Assembly (NCBI GenBank): GCA_964347835.1
Contig: CAYFZR010000011.1
Coordinates: 1 to 47,236 of the forward strand
Source: CAYFZR01 sp964347835 [NCBI: uncultured archaeon]
Lineage (GTDB): Archaea; CAYFZR01
DNA: 47,236 nucleotides
Direction: 5' to 3'
Below, in pieces: positions 16,991-26,391 of this stretch (positions are counted from its first letter, which is position 1; each line of letters begins with the position of its first letter). The position numbers were made by a program, and so were the translations under genes. The notes under the pieces were generated by a model that searched no databases, was not told the DNA's origin, and saw only the letters and a program-made list of their open reading frames with translations.

Positions 16991-17932
16991 TCAATCTTTT
17001 CCTGATACTTCAGGAAAACCTATAATATCCAAGGTTTCAGAGGCAATTTTAATGTTTTTAGAGTTTTGAATTTCGTCAAGAATCATTCGATTTAATCTAT
17101 CGCGTAATAATCTTCTTTGTCTTACTTCTGTTGTGTATCTGATGTTAAAATTTATCCAGTTGTCTGTCAGCGTTAAAAATATTGCAGGTTCTATAACTTT
17201 TTTGGGCAAATAATATTTTTCCTCTAATTTTGATATTTCTTTTACCGCCTGATCAGTTATATTTACTACCTCTTTTTTAACAATGCTCAGAATTTTAGTA
17301 GCCGCTTCTTCCCAATCACTATCATATGTGATGGGGATACTTATTTCATCCCAAATGAAGTTGTGATCTTTGGTATAGTTATTTACAGTAGTGGACAAAA
17401 CGTAACCATTTGGAACTACTGTTAATCTGCCAGTTGCTTGCTCTCCAGCCACCCATTCCCTCAATTCCATGAGGGTGGTGTATAAGATACCTATATCGAT
17501 TACGTCGCCGTATTTCGAGTTAATTTCAATTCTATCTCCAACCCGATAAATTCCATGTACAAATATTATTATTCCGCCCATAAAATTCTTGAAAAAGTCT
17601 TGTAGGGCAATTGCCACTCCTGCTGCAATTAGACCATAGGAAACCAAAAGAGTTTGGGTATTTTCCACCCATATTGCGATTATGACGATTAAAAAAACCA
17701 CAAAATACAGGATTGAAACGGTCTTTTTGAATGCATATTTTGTTTTGGACTCTTTTATTCTCTTAACAACTATTTCTTCAAAAACTAATTTGAAGAGGAA
17801 ATAAATAATAGTCAGTGCAAGAAATGTGTAAAATCCTTTTTGAAGATATAAGTTTGGATATCTATAATTAGCGAACCAGAATAAAGCAGAAATTATTATT
17901 AGAGACGATAAATTTATTATTTTTCCCGCCAT
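16991..17932 (-). CDS. MscS-family mechanosensitive channel
   Basis: The 313-residue protein has three N-terminal membrane helices (about 5-25, 30-50 and 72-92), then the pore helix (GLIAAGVAIALQDFFKNFMGG, Gly/Ala pattern near residue 100). The beta domain follows (VGDRIEINSKYGDVIDIG near 130-150, VPNGYVLSTTVNNYT near 185), then the C-terminal alpha/beta domain. It is a small-conductance channel that opens on membrane tension and lets solutes out after osmotic downshock. It is one of two MscS genes here, with a TM-helix relative between them, and it stands alone on the minus strand. The ATG is not preceded by a clear SD. Confidence 0.93.
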   Translation of the reverse strand: MAGKIINLSSLIIISALFWFANYRYPNLYLQKGFYTFLALTIIYFLFKLVFEEIVVKRIKESKTKYAFKKTVSILYFVVFLIVIIAIWVENTQTLLVSYGLIAAGVAIALQDFFKNFMGGIIIFVHGIYRVGDRIEINSKYGDVIDIGILYTTLMELREWVAGEQATGRLTVVPNGYVLSTTVNNYTKDHNFIWDEISIPITYDSDWEEAATKILSIVKKEVVNITDQAVKEISKLEEKYYLPKKVIEPAIFLTLTDNWINFNIRYTTEVRQRRLLRDRLNRMILDEIQNSKNIKIASETLDIIGFPEVSGKD

Positions 17933-18015
17933 GTCACTGAATATTCATAGGAATATATTAAAACGTTTTCCCATGCAAATTTTAAATATTAAAATAAAAC
18001 ATGGGAGGTGACTAT

Positions 18016-18246
18016 TTGACTTTACAAGTGGAAATTATAGATAAATTAGCTGCTCTCACAACAGCTGCATTTGGACTTGTAGCGGCTCTAGCATGGAACG
18101 GGGCTATACTTGCAGTCTTTAAAGAAATTTTCGGTACAACAGAGTCAATTTCAGCTATGGTTACATATGCCGTTATAGTAACCATCATAGCTGTTATTGT
18201 AACATTATGGATAGGAAGAGCTTCAGCAAAAGCAAAAGAGATGTGA
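18016..18246 (+). CDS. DUF5654 family two-helix membrane protein
   Basis: The protein is about 76 residues, with two membrane helices (AFGLVAALAWNGAILAVF and the segment YAVIVTIIAVIVTLWIG) around a short acidic loop, ending in a basic tail. This pattern, with AFGLVAALAWN, is that of DUF5654, a small archaeal family of unknown function. TTG at 18016 was chosen as start because GGAGGTGA ends four bases before it. The ATG at 18001 in the same frame lies upstream of and partly against that SD and would only work on a leaderless message. It lies next to, and divergent from, the MscS gene. Confidence 0.8.
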   Translation: MTLQVEIIDKLAALTTAAFGLVAALAWNGAILAVFKEIFGTTESISAMVTYAVIVTIIAVIVTLWIGRASAKAKEM

Positions 18247-18287
18247 TAATTTATTTACAAACGTTAGGAATTGTTAAAGAGAGTACC

Positions 18288-18296
18288 TTTTTTTTT
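18288..18296 (+). terminator. T-run terminator after the DUF5654 gene
   Basis: Nine T residues in a row follow the DUF5654 stop codon by about 40 bases, with no clear stem. Poly-T tracts alone terminate archaeal RNA polymerase. The tract lies before the oppositely oriented MFS gene, so it would prevent read-through into its antisense strand. Confidence 0.5.
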
Positions 18297-18393
18297 ATTA
18301 TTCTCCAATATGAGGAGAAGAGTAGTTCATAGAATGAATTGCAAGGATACATTCGCCTGAAAATTGAAAGCGCAAATAACAAAGCTAAGAGAA

Positions 18394-19881
18394 TTATAAG
18401 TTTCGTTTTTTCCTTCTTTTCAAAAGCTCAACAAGTGAAAATGGAAATTGAACCATTTGACGAAGTCCGTAAGCAGTGGAAAGATTTCTCAATGGTCTTT
18501 TTACCTCCGAAATAAGTTCATGGACGACAATTTCCTCTTCAACCTCTCCAACCTCTCTTACAATAGCTAATCGGTGGATAGAATAAAAACCAATTAAGAA
18601 TGCGAAGAAAAAGAAGAAATCCCACTGTTGTAAGTTCAATGTTTGAATAGCCAGTTCTCCTCTTGGACTTATATATCTTAATACCATAGAGAGCTCACGT
18701 TTTGCGAAGAAGTCAGCAAACATTCCGCCTAAAATAGGGGCAATACCTGCTGCTAACGAATTAATAAGACTATTGGCAGCTAAATAGGCTGTTGCTTGTC
18801 CTTTGGGTGCTAATTTAAGCCCGATGTTTCCTGAAGCCAAGGTAACTCCCGCTGTAGAAATACCCATAAAGATGTGTATGGCTATCAGTAACGGTATAGT
18901 TAATATATACTTCTCAGGCATGGTTGTAAAGGTCCAAGCGAGGATGCACAGCATGAATAAAGGACCGCTTACGCCAAGCACTGATTTGTTACTGAAACGA
19001 TCTGAAAATCTTCCCCAAATTCGTAAAAATGCAAGATTCATTAATTGGCTTAATACCATAAGAGCGATAATAAACGACATGTCCAGTTGTAATCTTTTGA
19101 GCATGTAAACCGTAAAAAACGGAGCAGCTAAATTTACGGCAAAGTTCCATGAACCCAAAAACATGATAAGTTGTTTAAAATTGGCATCTTCAAACGGCTT
19201 TAAGATCAACTCAAAAAACTTTGGTTTTTCCTCTACCGGCGCCATACGAGGCTCGGGTATATTTGATATGAAGTAAATGCCAAGCATGCCGGCGAGGAAA
19301 CCCAAGAAAAATAGAACTGAATAGCCGTATAACTCATAATCAGGAAACAGCTTTTTCCAGTAGTCAATATAGATTCCGGCAGCAAGGCTGAGAAGAATAC
19401 CTAATCCTGTAGCAAAACTCATTCTTTTCGAGAAAAAAGTCCCCAGTTGATCTTGTGGCACGAGATCGCGCATCCAAGAGTTCCAACTGGTACTCGATAC
19501 AGCACCTATGGCTTTGTCTAGTGATAATCCCACAATTAGGAAGATCAACCCTGCTTTAGGAGAGAACAAAAATGGTATTAAGGCAATAAACAACCAAGGA
19601 GTTCTACTCAGTGAGGATGCATACACAACAATTGCTCGTCTAACCCGGTATTTCTCGACCAAATAAATCGAAGGAATCTGAATCAGTTGCATTAAAGGAG
19701 GAATAGCAGCCAAAAGCCCTATAACTAGGTTAGAGGCTCCAAGCTCCAACGCAAATGCGACTAAGAAGACGCCTCCCGTTAGTGTCACCATAGTTTGAGA
19801 GGTTAAACCATCTTTGATAACAGTTCTAAGACCAGACCGGAGTTCTTCTTCTGTTAAAGCATCTTTAACTGCGAATCTCAT
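18394..19881 (-). CDS. MFS transporter
   Basis: A 12-helix major facilitator protein of 495 residues, with two six-helix halves separated by a loop near residues 215-235. The cytoplasmic A-loop between helices 2 and 3 carries YLVEKYRVRR, a loose form of the MFS A motif, and the second half has RIWGRFSDRFSNKS, which is clearer. The N-terminus has a soluble stretch (LTEEELRSGLRTVIKDGL), and a basic C-terminal tail of about 60 residues follows the last helix. The substrate cannot be deduced. GAGAGGAT before the ATG supports the start. It is not tightly linked to another gene. Confidence 0.9.
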   Translation of the reverse strand: MRFAVKDALTEEELRSGLRTVIKDGLTSQTMVTLTGGVFLVAFALELGASNLVIGLLAAIPPLMQLIQIPSIYLVEKYRVRRAIVVYASSLSRTPWLFIALIPFLFSPKAGLIFLIVGLSLDKAIGAVSSTSWNSWMRDLVPQDQLGTFFSKRMSFATGLGILLSLAAGIYIDYWKKLFPDYELYGYSVLFFLGFLAGMLGIYFISNIPEPRMAPVEEKPKFFELILKPFEDANFKQLIMFLGSWNFAVNLAAPFFTVYMLKRLQLDMSFIIALMVLSQLMNLAFLRIWGRFSDRFSNKSVLGVSGPLFMLCILAWTFTTMPEKYILTIPLLIAIHIFMGISTAGVTLASGNIGLKLAPKGQATAYLAANSLINSLAAGIAPILGGMFADFFAKRELSMVLRYISPRGELAIQTLNLQQWDFFFFFAFLIGFYSIHRLAIVREVGEVEEEIVVHELISEVKRPLRNLSTAYGLRQMVQFPFSLVELLKRRKKRNL

Positions 19882-19982
19882 ATTATCCTCTCAACTGCCA
19901 TAACTATTGAGACGATAGAAACATATATCATATTAAACCCTTTTTTCTGAGTTTTCCTCATGGGCTGAGTTTAAGCTAAACT

Positions 19983-20663
19983 TTATCCTTCCCTGAATAG
20001 GGTCTTCAAGACCCCGAGAGGTCCATACACAACAAGTTTGTCGTCCTCTTTTATCGCTTCCTTTGCTTTTGGAACAGGAATCCAATCTTTACCTCTTTCA
20101 ATCCCCAAAACCAATAATCCTTTCTCACTTAATTCAGATTCTGACAGCGAACTTCCTACTAAGGGGGAATTTTCTTTAATAATTGCCCGTACAAGACCAT
20201 AGCCTTCAAGGAGGTGAAGAAGATCTTCAGTGGCACCTTCCTCAAATTGTGGAATTTTTGTGAGCCTATCTTCTATAAAACTCTCCCATCTTCTTGTAAA
20301 TCCCTTATGAGTCGCGACTCTGTAGATCACGTATATACCTATAAGTAGGATGAGGGCGTTGATGGGTAGATTGTACCCCGTGCTGGTGATAAGGGAGGAC
20401 GTAGCGGTTATAATAACCACAACAATCCCTGCATTCCCCAGTATCATAAGCCAAGTAACAATCCGCCGCCTTAAGGGATGGTTTACAACTAATTCTGCTT
20501 CTTTTGTTGTAAATCCTGTTCCTGAGAAAGCTGATAGTGCTTGAAACCTTGCCCTTTTCTCGTCCAACCCCGTCATCATCAAAGCAATAGCGGCAGCTCT
20601 TACTATGAGAAAAGAAATGAAAATCGTGAGCAAAGTAGGTAAAAGAAAATATATTCCATTCAT
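19983..20663 (-). CDS. Membrane protein with C-terminal TrkA-C (RCK_C) domain
   Basis: Three hydrophobic segments in the first 115 residues are followed by a linker and a TrkA-C domain in the last 75 residues (NSPLVGSSLSESELSEKGLLV, then DDKLVVYGPLGVLKTLF). TrkA-C domains bind small ligands and gate K+ transport proteins. Between helices 1 and 2 is AFSGTGFTTKEAEL, a TGFTT segment reminiscent of a Trk/Ktr pore loop, though only one is present. ATG 20663 was chosen because GGGAGG lies 8 bases before it; a GTG at 20672 sits inside that spacing. It is 27 bases after, and probably co-transcribed with, the next upstream gene. Confidence 0.88.
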   Translation of the reverse strand: MNGIYFLLPTLLTIFISFLIVRAAAIALMMTGLDEKRARFQALSAFSGTGFTTKEAELVVNHPLRRRIVTWLMILGNAGIVVVIITATSSLITSTGYNLPINALILLIGIYVIYRVATHKGFTRRWESFIEDRLTKIPQFEEGATEDLLHLLEGYGLVRAIIKENSPLVGSSLSESELSEKGLLVLGIERGKDWIPVPKAKEAIKEDDKLVVYGPLGVLKTLFREG

Positions 20664-20699
20664 GTTAGACACCTCCCATTATTAATGAAATTTTTTTGG

Positions 20700-21176
20700 T
20701 TAGGCTATTTTTTCCATCAATTCTTCTGAACGTTTGGATAGATCATTTCCTCTTTTTAAAAATTCTTTCCATGAGTTGGTGTCTATGGTATTAAAATTCC
20801 ACTCTGCTAGGTTTTTAATTTCCTCACCGATTTTTTGGACTTCTTTTACGACGTCTTCTGAATAAATCCTAGATATCTCAGGCAATTTTCTATTTATTTT
20901 ATTTTCTTTTCTTACCAATTTCATTTGAAACTGCTTAAGACCTCTTCTAAAACTTGCCTCTTCTTCAGAGGATTCCCAAGGATAGAATAATTCGCCCCAG
21001 ATCGATTTGAAGTCTTGCCAACCATTGATGTAACCTCCCAACGTGTCTGTAAGCCCTAATTTTGCCCAGTATCGTCTTACCCTTAAAGTCTTTTTACGTG
21101 ATCTGTATTCCAGCACAAGGATAGAAATGAAAATCCCCAATAAAAAGCCGATTATTACAGATAAGGGCTCAAACAT
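20700..21176 (-). CDS. Single-pass membrane protein with helical tail, unknown function
   Basis: I do not recognise this 158-residue protein. One N-terminal hydrophobic helix (residues 4-24) is followed by a basic stretch (RSRKKTLRVRR), a segment rich in Trp, Gly and aromatics (WQDFKSIWGELFYPW), and a long charged helical region to the end. It heads a two-gene unit with the TrkA-C protein, so it may assist that protein at the membrane. No SD precedes the ATG, but a TATA-like CTTTTTAAATC is centred about 24 bases upstream, so the message is probably leaderless. Confidence 0.7.
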   Translation of the reverse strand: MFEPLSVIIGFLLGIFISILVLEYRSRKKTLRVRRYWAKLGLTDTLGGYINGWQDFKSIWGELFYPWESSEEEASFRRGLKQFQMKLVRKENKINRKLPEISRIYSEDVVKEVQKIGEEIKNLAEWNFNTIDTNSWKEFLKRGNDLSKRSEELMEKIA

Positions 21177-21393
21177 ATTGTTAGACTATGTTAATCAAGA
21201 TTTAAAAAGATAGTGGATGCTATAAAAAATTAAGAAAAAATGAGAATCCTTTATTTAACCTGAAACAAGAGAGGTACTTTTATTTTAATCTTAGAATAAG
21301 TTTTAAAAACCTTAAAAAATAGATGCTAAAATCAAAATTTGGTGTATAATTTAAATGTGTCTAGGTAAGAGGGATTAGAAAGGGGAAATCGTC

Positions 21394-22407
21394 GTGGATA
21401 TTTCTACTAGAAACAAAATCTTAATAATCTCCATTGTAGCATTTCTAACACTCTTTCTCATTTGGCACTACATAGGAGTAATTTTATCTTCTGCCATAAT
21501 TTCTTACCTTTGCCTACCTTTTTTGAAAAGATCGGATAGGTTCGTATCTAGAAGAACTTCATCTCTCATTCTTTGCATGGTAGTTGCAATCCTGATAATA
21601 ATAACCGTTAATAGGGTGATGAATTTCTTTTTAACAAGCACAGACGAGATCATTAGAACTCTTACTTTTTACTCAGACAGGATCTCTGAGGGTCTAAATG
21701 CCTATACAGGTTATCCCGTACTCGGAGAACTCTTAAGTAAATTGCTAATTCAAATTGGAGAATTGATACCTCCACTGATTCTAACGACTTCCACGAAGAT
21801 CGTTCGTTTACTGCCAGACGTCTTGATAAACCTTGCCATATTTTTGATGGGGCTCTTCTACTTTAGCAAAGATGGCGAATATCTTGTTATTTCCCTTAAG
21901 AAGGTCGTTCCTGATGAATGGAAAGAATTTATAGACGCTTTAATTTTCAGGGGTCATTTAACTCTAGATGGAGTTATAAAATCTTGGTTTGCTATCGCGC
22001 TTTTCAAAACAATCGTCTCATTTATCGGCTTCTATATTCTTGGCTTTTCTAGGCCTGTTTTAATGGGCATTGTGGTGGGAATCTTGGAGTTGATTCCTGT
22101 TATCGGACCTTACATTTTTTGGATGACTCTAGTTCTAATTGAAATATTACAATTTAATTATTTGATTGCATTATTAACATTCCTTTTTGGACTGATCTTC
22201 TTGACAATAATTCCAGATTTTTATCTTAAACCGAAGATAACTGCTGAGGAAGCTGAGGTGAATACAATGCTAATTTTCATAGGTTTCTTCGCTGGAATCA
22301 CAGTTTTTGGAATATCCGGTATAGTGTTAGGCCCTGTTATCTTATCTTTAGCTAAAGAAGTTTTAGATATACTAAAATCCTCTGAAGAGCTTGAAAGCGA
22401 AATTTAA
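21394..22407 (+). CDS. AI-2E family permease (PerM-like)
   Basis: This 337-residue protein has about seven or eight membrane helices in the AI-2E transporter layout. Two N-terminal helices (11-31, 55-75), an extended soluble segment, and a C-terminal set including GIVVGILELIPVIGPYIFW near residue 225 are seen, with the family pattern of Pro and Gly after ILELIP. The closing segment FGISGIVLGPVILSLAKE is also typical. Members export autoinducer-2 or act as Na+/H+ antiporters; the sequence does not tell which. GTG at 21394 follows AGGGGA by about eight bases. Its 217-base upstream gap is A/T-rich with no other feature. Confidence 0.9.
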   Translation: MDISTRNKILIISIVAFLTLFLIWHYIGVILSSAIISYLCLPFLKRSDRFVSRRTSSLILCMVVAILIIITVNRVMNFFLTSTDEIIRTLTFYSDRISEGLNAYTGYPVLGELLSKLLIQIGELIPPLILTTSTKIVRLLPDVLINLAIFLMGLFYFSKDGEYLVISLKKVVPDEWKEFIDALIFRGHLTLDGVIKSWFAIALFKTIVSFIGFYILGFSRPVLMGIVVGILELIPVIGPYIFWMTLVLIEILQFNYLIALLTFLFGLIFLTIIPDFYLKPKITAEEAEVNTMLIFIGFFAGITVFGISGIVLGPVILSLAKEVLDILKSSEELESEI

Positions 22408-22451
22408 TATCATGACGTATTGGAAGATCAGACCTTTAGGGATATTATATT

Positions 22452-23501
22452 TCATAACCACTTTTTTCCCCTGAAATAAATTACCATTGATATGCCTATA
22501 CCAACCATCAAGAGCAAAATTAATGGATAGCTCCAACGCCACGCAAGTTCCGGCATATATTGAAAATTCATCCCATAAACACCTGCTACAAAAGTCACAG
22601 GAATAAATATTGTAGCAATAATTGTTAAGACTTTCATAACTTCGTTCATTTTATTGCTTACGCTTGAAAGATAAACATCGAGCATTCCGGAAACCATGTC
22701 CCGGAGTGACTCTATTGAGTCAATAACCTGAATTGTATGATCGTAAACATCTCTGAGGTAAATGCGTGTAGATTCATGAACAAGCGCTGATTCTCCTCTT
22801 TCCAAGCCACTTACTACTTCCCTTAAAGGCCAAACCGACTTTCGTAGAAAAATCATGTCTCTTTTTAAATTGTGAATTGTTTGTAAAGTTGCTGGTGTTG
22901 GATTTGTTACAAGTTCTTCTTCCATATCTTCAATCTTTTCTCCAATTTTCTCCAGTGTTATGAAGTAATTATCAACAATAGCATCAACTAAAGCGTAGGC
23001 AAGATAATCAGACCCCATCCTTCTGATGCGACCTTTTCCGCTTCTAATTCTTTCTCTGACGGGATTAAAAACGTCTCCTTCACTTTCTTGAAAAGAAATA
23101 ACGTAATTTGAGCCAAGAATTAAACTAACTTGCTCCGCATTTACTCCATTCTCTTTTTCATCATAGTAAAGCATTTTTAAAACTATGAAGATATAATCCT
23201 CAAAATCCTCCATTTTCGGTCTTTGTTCCGTATGGCAAATGTCCTCCAATAGAAGAGGATGTATGTTAAAATGATTTCCGATTTTTTCTATAATATCCAC
23301 CTCGTGGATCCCATCTATGTTTATCCATGTTATGGTTGGTTCATCCTTAAAGGGAAAACATTCCTCAACCGTTTTTGCCTCCTTCTCTTGAAATTGAGCC
23401 TCACCATAATCTATTATTGTAATCTTTACCTTCTCGATTTTTCTCTCTCCAACATGAACGAGAGTCCCTGGTGGAAGACCAGCCTTTTTAGGGTTAGGCA
23501 T
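22452..23501 (-). CDS. corA: CorA-family Mg2+/Co2+ transporter
   Basis: A 349-residue metal-ion channel with a large N-terminal cytoplasmic domain, a long stalk helix, and two C-terminal membrane helices. The signature YGMNFQYMPEL lies after helix 1 near residue 310, and the last helix ends in FRGKKWL as in CorA. LLLEDICHTEQRPKMEDF near residue 80 is characteristic. It takes up Mg2+ down the membrane potential and forms a pentamer. AGGTGA before the ATG supports the start. It is tail to tail with the AI-2E gene and 105 bases downstream of the phosphorylase gene. Confidence 0.96.
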   Translation of the reverse strand: MPNPKKAGLPPGTLVHVGERKIEKVKITIIDYGEAQFQEKEAKTVEECFPFKDEPTITWINIDGIHEVDIIEKIGNHFNIHPLLLEDICHTEQRPKMEDFEDYIFIVLKMLYYDEKENGVNAEQVSLILGSNYVISFQESEGDVFNPVRERIRSGKGRIRRMGSDYLAYALVDAIVDNYFITLEKIGEKIEDMEEELVTNPTPATLQTIHNLKRDMIFLRKSVWPLREVVSGLERGESALVHESTRIYLRDVYDHTIQVIDSIESLRDMVSGMLDVYLSSVSNKMNEVMKVLTIIATIFIPVTFVAGVYGMNFQYMPELAWRWSYPLILLLMVGIGISMVIYFRGKKWL

Positions 23502-23606
23502 TACAATTCACCTCACGTGTTTATGGTTATTATGAAAGTATTCTTGGACATGGTGTTTAAAAAACTAACTTATTACTGGACAAATGAAGAGAATTTCATA
23601 TTAAAA

Positions 23607-25340
23607 TCAAAAACAAGCTTCGGTAACGTATCTTAGCATCATTCTGTGGCTGTTGAAGTAGTAGGCAATCTTTTCTATTGAGTTTTTCATCATCGTTATC
23701 CATTCGTCTCTTCTCTGATAGAACCTGGGGACAATTATGTATTCCAACTTGTTGTATAAGTCTTCTAATTCTCTAATTTCACGATCCTCTTCTGAAAATT
23801 CTTCGTCTGGATGCGGCCCTATAGCCCATCCAGTAACGTCCTCAATCCAACCTTCGACCCACCAACCGTCTAAAACGCTGAAGTTTGGCACACCGTTATG
23901 TGCCGCCTTCATCCCGCTCGTGCCTGAGGCTTCTAACGGTGGTAACGGAGTGTTTAGCCAAACATCAACCCCTGGGACTATCTTACTCGCAAGACTCATG
24001 TTATAATCTTCTAAATAGACAATCTTGATTTCATCTTTCAGTTTTTCAATGTAGCCAAAGATCTCTTGGATTATTCTCTTGCCCCATTCGTCTTTGGGGT
24101 GAGCTTTTCCTGCAAAGACGAGTTGTATTTCGCCTTTCTTATTTATTTTTCTGAGCTTCTCCAGATCTGAGAACAGTAGATTTGTTCTTTTATATCCGGT
24201 GGCTCTCCGTGCAAATCCTATGGTTAATGTGTCGTAGTCCATACCGACATTAGTTTTTCTGTTAACATAATCAATCAGCAATTTTTTAGCCTCTTTATGA
24301 GCCTGCCAGATCTCTTCATCCGGTATTAAGTCAACTCTTACGAGCAACCACGGCTCATTTGCCCATCCAGGCAGATACTTGTCGTAGATTTTCCTAAAAC
24401 TTTCACAGGTCCATGTATAAGAATGGATGCCATTGGTTATTGCGTGAATTTCGTAACCGGGGAACATATCTCTCGATGAATCCCGATGAGTTTTGGCCAC
24501 TCCGTTTACGTACTCACTTAAGTTCAAGGCGAGGCAAGTCATGTTCAACCTCTCGTGACCGCCATATTTCTTCAAAGTGTCTAAGGGAATGAATTCTCCC
24601 ATTATTTCCTGAACGATATCGTAGGGGTACTTATCATGTCCAGCCTCGACCGGGGTATGCGTAGTAAACACACACAAATCCCTGACTCTATCTACATCCA
24701 TCTCATATCTCCGCAACAACTCCAGCGCTAAGAGGCTGGAGTGCCCCTCATTCATGTGATATCTCCTAATTTTGAAGCCCAAAGCATCGAGCATTCTTAC
24801 ACCGCCTATTCCTAGAACGATCTCTTGTTTTAATCTGTATCTTTCATCTCTGCCGTAAAGAAAGTGAGTGATCTCTCTGTTTTCCGGAGTGTTCCCTTCA
24901 ACATCAGTGTCAAGAAAAAGGATCGGTACCACTCCTCCTGTTAGACTCTGTACCTTATAAAGCCAGGCCTTAATCTTAACGTCCATATTTTGAATTTGTA
25001 CTTGAACTTCTACAGGTAGGAGTGTCATGAATTTGGAGGGATCCCAATCCTCAGGATGCTCAATCTGCCACCCATCCTCCGTTATTTCCTGCCTAAAGTA
25101 TCCTTTTTTACTGATCAAGGTAACAGCGACGAATGGGAGTTTTAAATCCGCACCAGACCTTATCACGTCACCAGCTAAAATGCCCAAGCCTCCGCTGTAG
25201 GTGGGAATCTCATGATTCAATCCTACTTCCATAGAGAAATAAGCAATGTTTTCTTCCCAGAGAGCCTCTTGCAAATATCTCATCAATTTTTCATTCATTA
25301 CTTTCCCCATGTTTCCGTTTTCGTACATTAAACTACTCAT
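23607..25340 (-). CDS. Alpha-glucan phosphorylase (GT35), short archaeal type
   Basis: This cytosolic PLP enzyme releases glucose-1-phosphate from glycogen or maltodextrin. At 577 residues it belongs to the shorter form found in archaea and thermophilic bacteria, lacking the N-terminal regulatory part of the 800-residue type. Visible are YFSMEVGLNHEIPTYSGGLG near residue 35, HMNEGHSSLLALEL, FTTHTPVEAGHD, and the PLP-Lys in EASGTSGMKAAHNGV near residue 480. The start is uncertain: AAGGA lies before the ATG at 25340, and ATGs at codons 5, 11 and 15 are alternatives. No other glycogen gene is nearby. Confidence 0.95.
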   Translation of the reverse strand: MSSLMYENGNMGKVMNEKLMRYLQEALWEENIAYFSMEVGLNHEIPTYSGGLGILAGDVIRSGADLKLPFVAVTLISKKGYFRQEITEDGWQIEHPEDWDPSKFMTLLPVEVQVQIQNMDVKIKAWLYKVQSLTGGVVPILFLDTDVEGNTPENREITHFLYGRDERYRLKQEIVLGIGGVRMLDALGFKIRRYHMNEGHSSLLALELLRRYEMDVDRVRDLCVFTTHTPVEAGHDKYPYDIVQEIMGEFIPLDTLKKYGGHERLNMTCLALNLSEYVNGVAKTHRDSSRDMFPGYEIHAITNGIHSYTWTCESFRKIYDKYLPGWANEPWLLVRVDLIPDEEIWQAHKEAKKLLIDYVNRKTNVGMDYDTLTIGFARRATGYKRTNLLFSDLEKLRKINKKGEIQLVFAGKAHPKDEWGKRIIQEIFGYIEKLKDEIKIVYLEDYNMSLASKIVPGVDVWLNTPLPPLEASGTSGMKAAHNGVPNFSVLDGWWVEGWIEDVTGWAIGPHPDEEFSEEDREIRELEDLYNKLEYIIVPRFYQRRDEWITMMKNSIEKIAYYFNSHRMMLRYVTEACF

Positions 25341-25412
25341 CTATTTTCCTTAAATCTTTCATTCAATATGAGTATATATTTCTGTCGTTTCGGAATTCTC
25401 GTTTAAAGAAGT

Positions 25413-25437
25413 TTTTTTTATTAAAAATATAAAAAAA
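25413..25437. terminator. A/T hairpin terminator, both strands
   Basis: TTTTTTTAT (25413-25421) pairs perfectly with ATAAAAAAA (25429-25437) around a seven-base loop. It lies 22 bases after the stop of the TM-helix channel-like gene and upstream of the phosphorylase gene. Read on the minus strand it gives a U-rich transcript end for that gene. Confidence 0.5.
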
Positions 25438-25459
25438 GGGAAGATGCTTAGAAATTTTT

Positions 25460-26137
25460 TCATTCTTTTGGCTTTCTTTTTATGCCCAGAGACGCAGAGA
25501 TCTTCTCGCTCAGAGGTTCTTTAAGACCGAGTCCGAGTCCAATGCCCAATGCGAGTGCTAAGCCCCAGGCTAAAGGCGTCACAAAGGTATACACTATCGA
25601 TGTATCTACTTTAAGTTGGTCTAAAGCCATCATGAAGACCACAAAGTAAATTAATACCCTGAATGAGGTTGTTATTATATCTGCGTACTTGATTTTTGCT
25701 TTCGCAAAGTATTTTGCCATGAGATCTGTGATGAAATCAGCAGCGATGAACCCGACGAATATAATTATCAAAGCCATCACTAAACTCGGAATGTATGCTA
25801 GAACTTTATCCAAGAATTGTGAGAGTATTTGAATCTCTAATACGTTCACGGCTGCCATTATAAAGATTATGTATATGAACCATCTTGCTAGAGCATCCAA
25901 GAAGCCTACAACAGTCATTCCCAAAGCATGTACAATATCTTTGATGGGTGTTTTTTCTATCGCTTCGTCTACGCCGGCTTTGTCTAGTATTTTAACAACG
26001 AGCTTTCCAAAGTACTTTCCGAGATACCAGCCTATTATTAAAAGAAACAAAGCAGCGATTAATTTTGGAACCCAGATAACGACATTTGAGACCATTGTGC
26101 TTGTTGAATCCGCTAAACTTTGTACTATGCCTGCCAA
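25460..26137 (-). CDS. TM-helix repeat membrane protein (channel-like)
   Basis: The 225-residue protein has about five hydrophobic helices. Two copies of the TM-helix repeat are seen: WVPKLIAALFLLIIGWYLGK near residue 23, and YIPSLVMALIIIFVGFIAAD near 115. The repeat is shared with MscS-like channels of the MscM/YnaI type and cyanobacterial relatives. It ends at GLGLKEPLSEKI without the MscS beta domain. It is probably an oligomeric membrane pore or an accessory of one. The start codon is TTG, fixed by GGAGG eight bases upstream. It is transcribed divergently from DUF432-MscS, so channel genes flank one 254-base promoter region. Confidence 0.88.
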   Translation of the reverse strand: MAGIVQSLADSTSTMVSNVVIWVPKLIAALFLLIIGWYLGKYFGKLVVKILDKAGVDEAIEKTPIKDIVHALGMTVVGFLDALARWFIYIIFIMAAVNVLEIQILSQFLDKVLAYIPSLVMALIIIFVGFIAADFITDLMAKYFAKAKIKYADIITTSFRVLIYFVVFMMALDQLKVDTSIVYTFVTPLAWGLALALGIGLGLGLKEPLSEKISASLGIKRKPKE

Positions 26138-26358
26138 AAGTATTACCTCCTTTTTATTTCTTTCTTAGGAAGTAGGATTTCTTGAATTTGATTATTTAAA
26201 CCTTACTATCGTCATTTGCTCATAAAGATTATACCATCGAAATAAGCTATTAAGGCTCTTGGCATCTCATTGTATCAAAAATAAATGTTTCCAAGAGTAA
26301 TAAAGAGTTTTAGAAGATCGTTTATTTGTTGGGTTATTAGCAATTCTGAGATTCCAAA

Positions 26359-26368
26359 GTTTTAAATA
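26359..26368 (+). promoter_or_regulatory. Predicted TATA box of the DUF432-MscS unit
   Basis: GTTTTAAATA is centred about 28 bases before the DUF432 ATG at 26392, and no SD precedes that ATG, so the message is probably leaderless. The rest of the 254-base divergent gap holds a second TATA-like word near 26187-26201 for the opposite gene and nothing else recognised. Confidence 0.45.
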
Positions 26369-26391
26369 GAAATGGAACATTCCGAAGTAGT

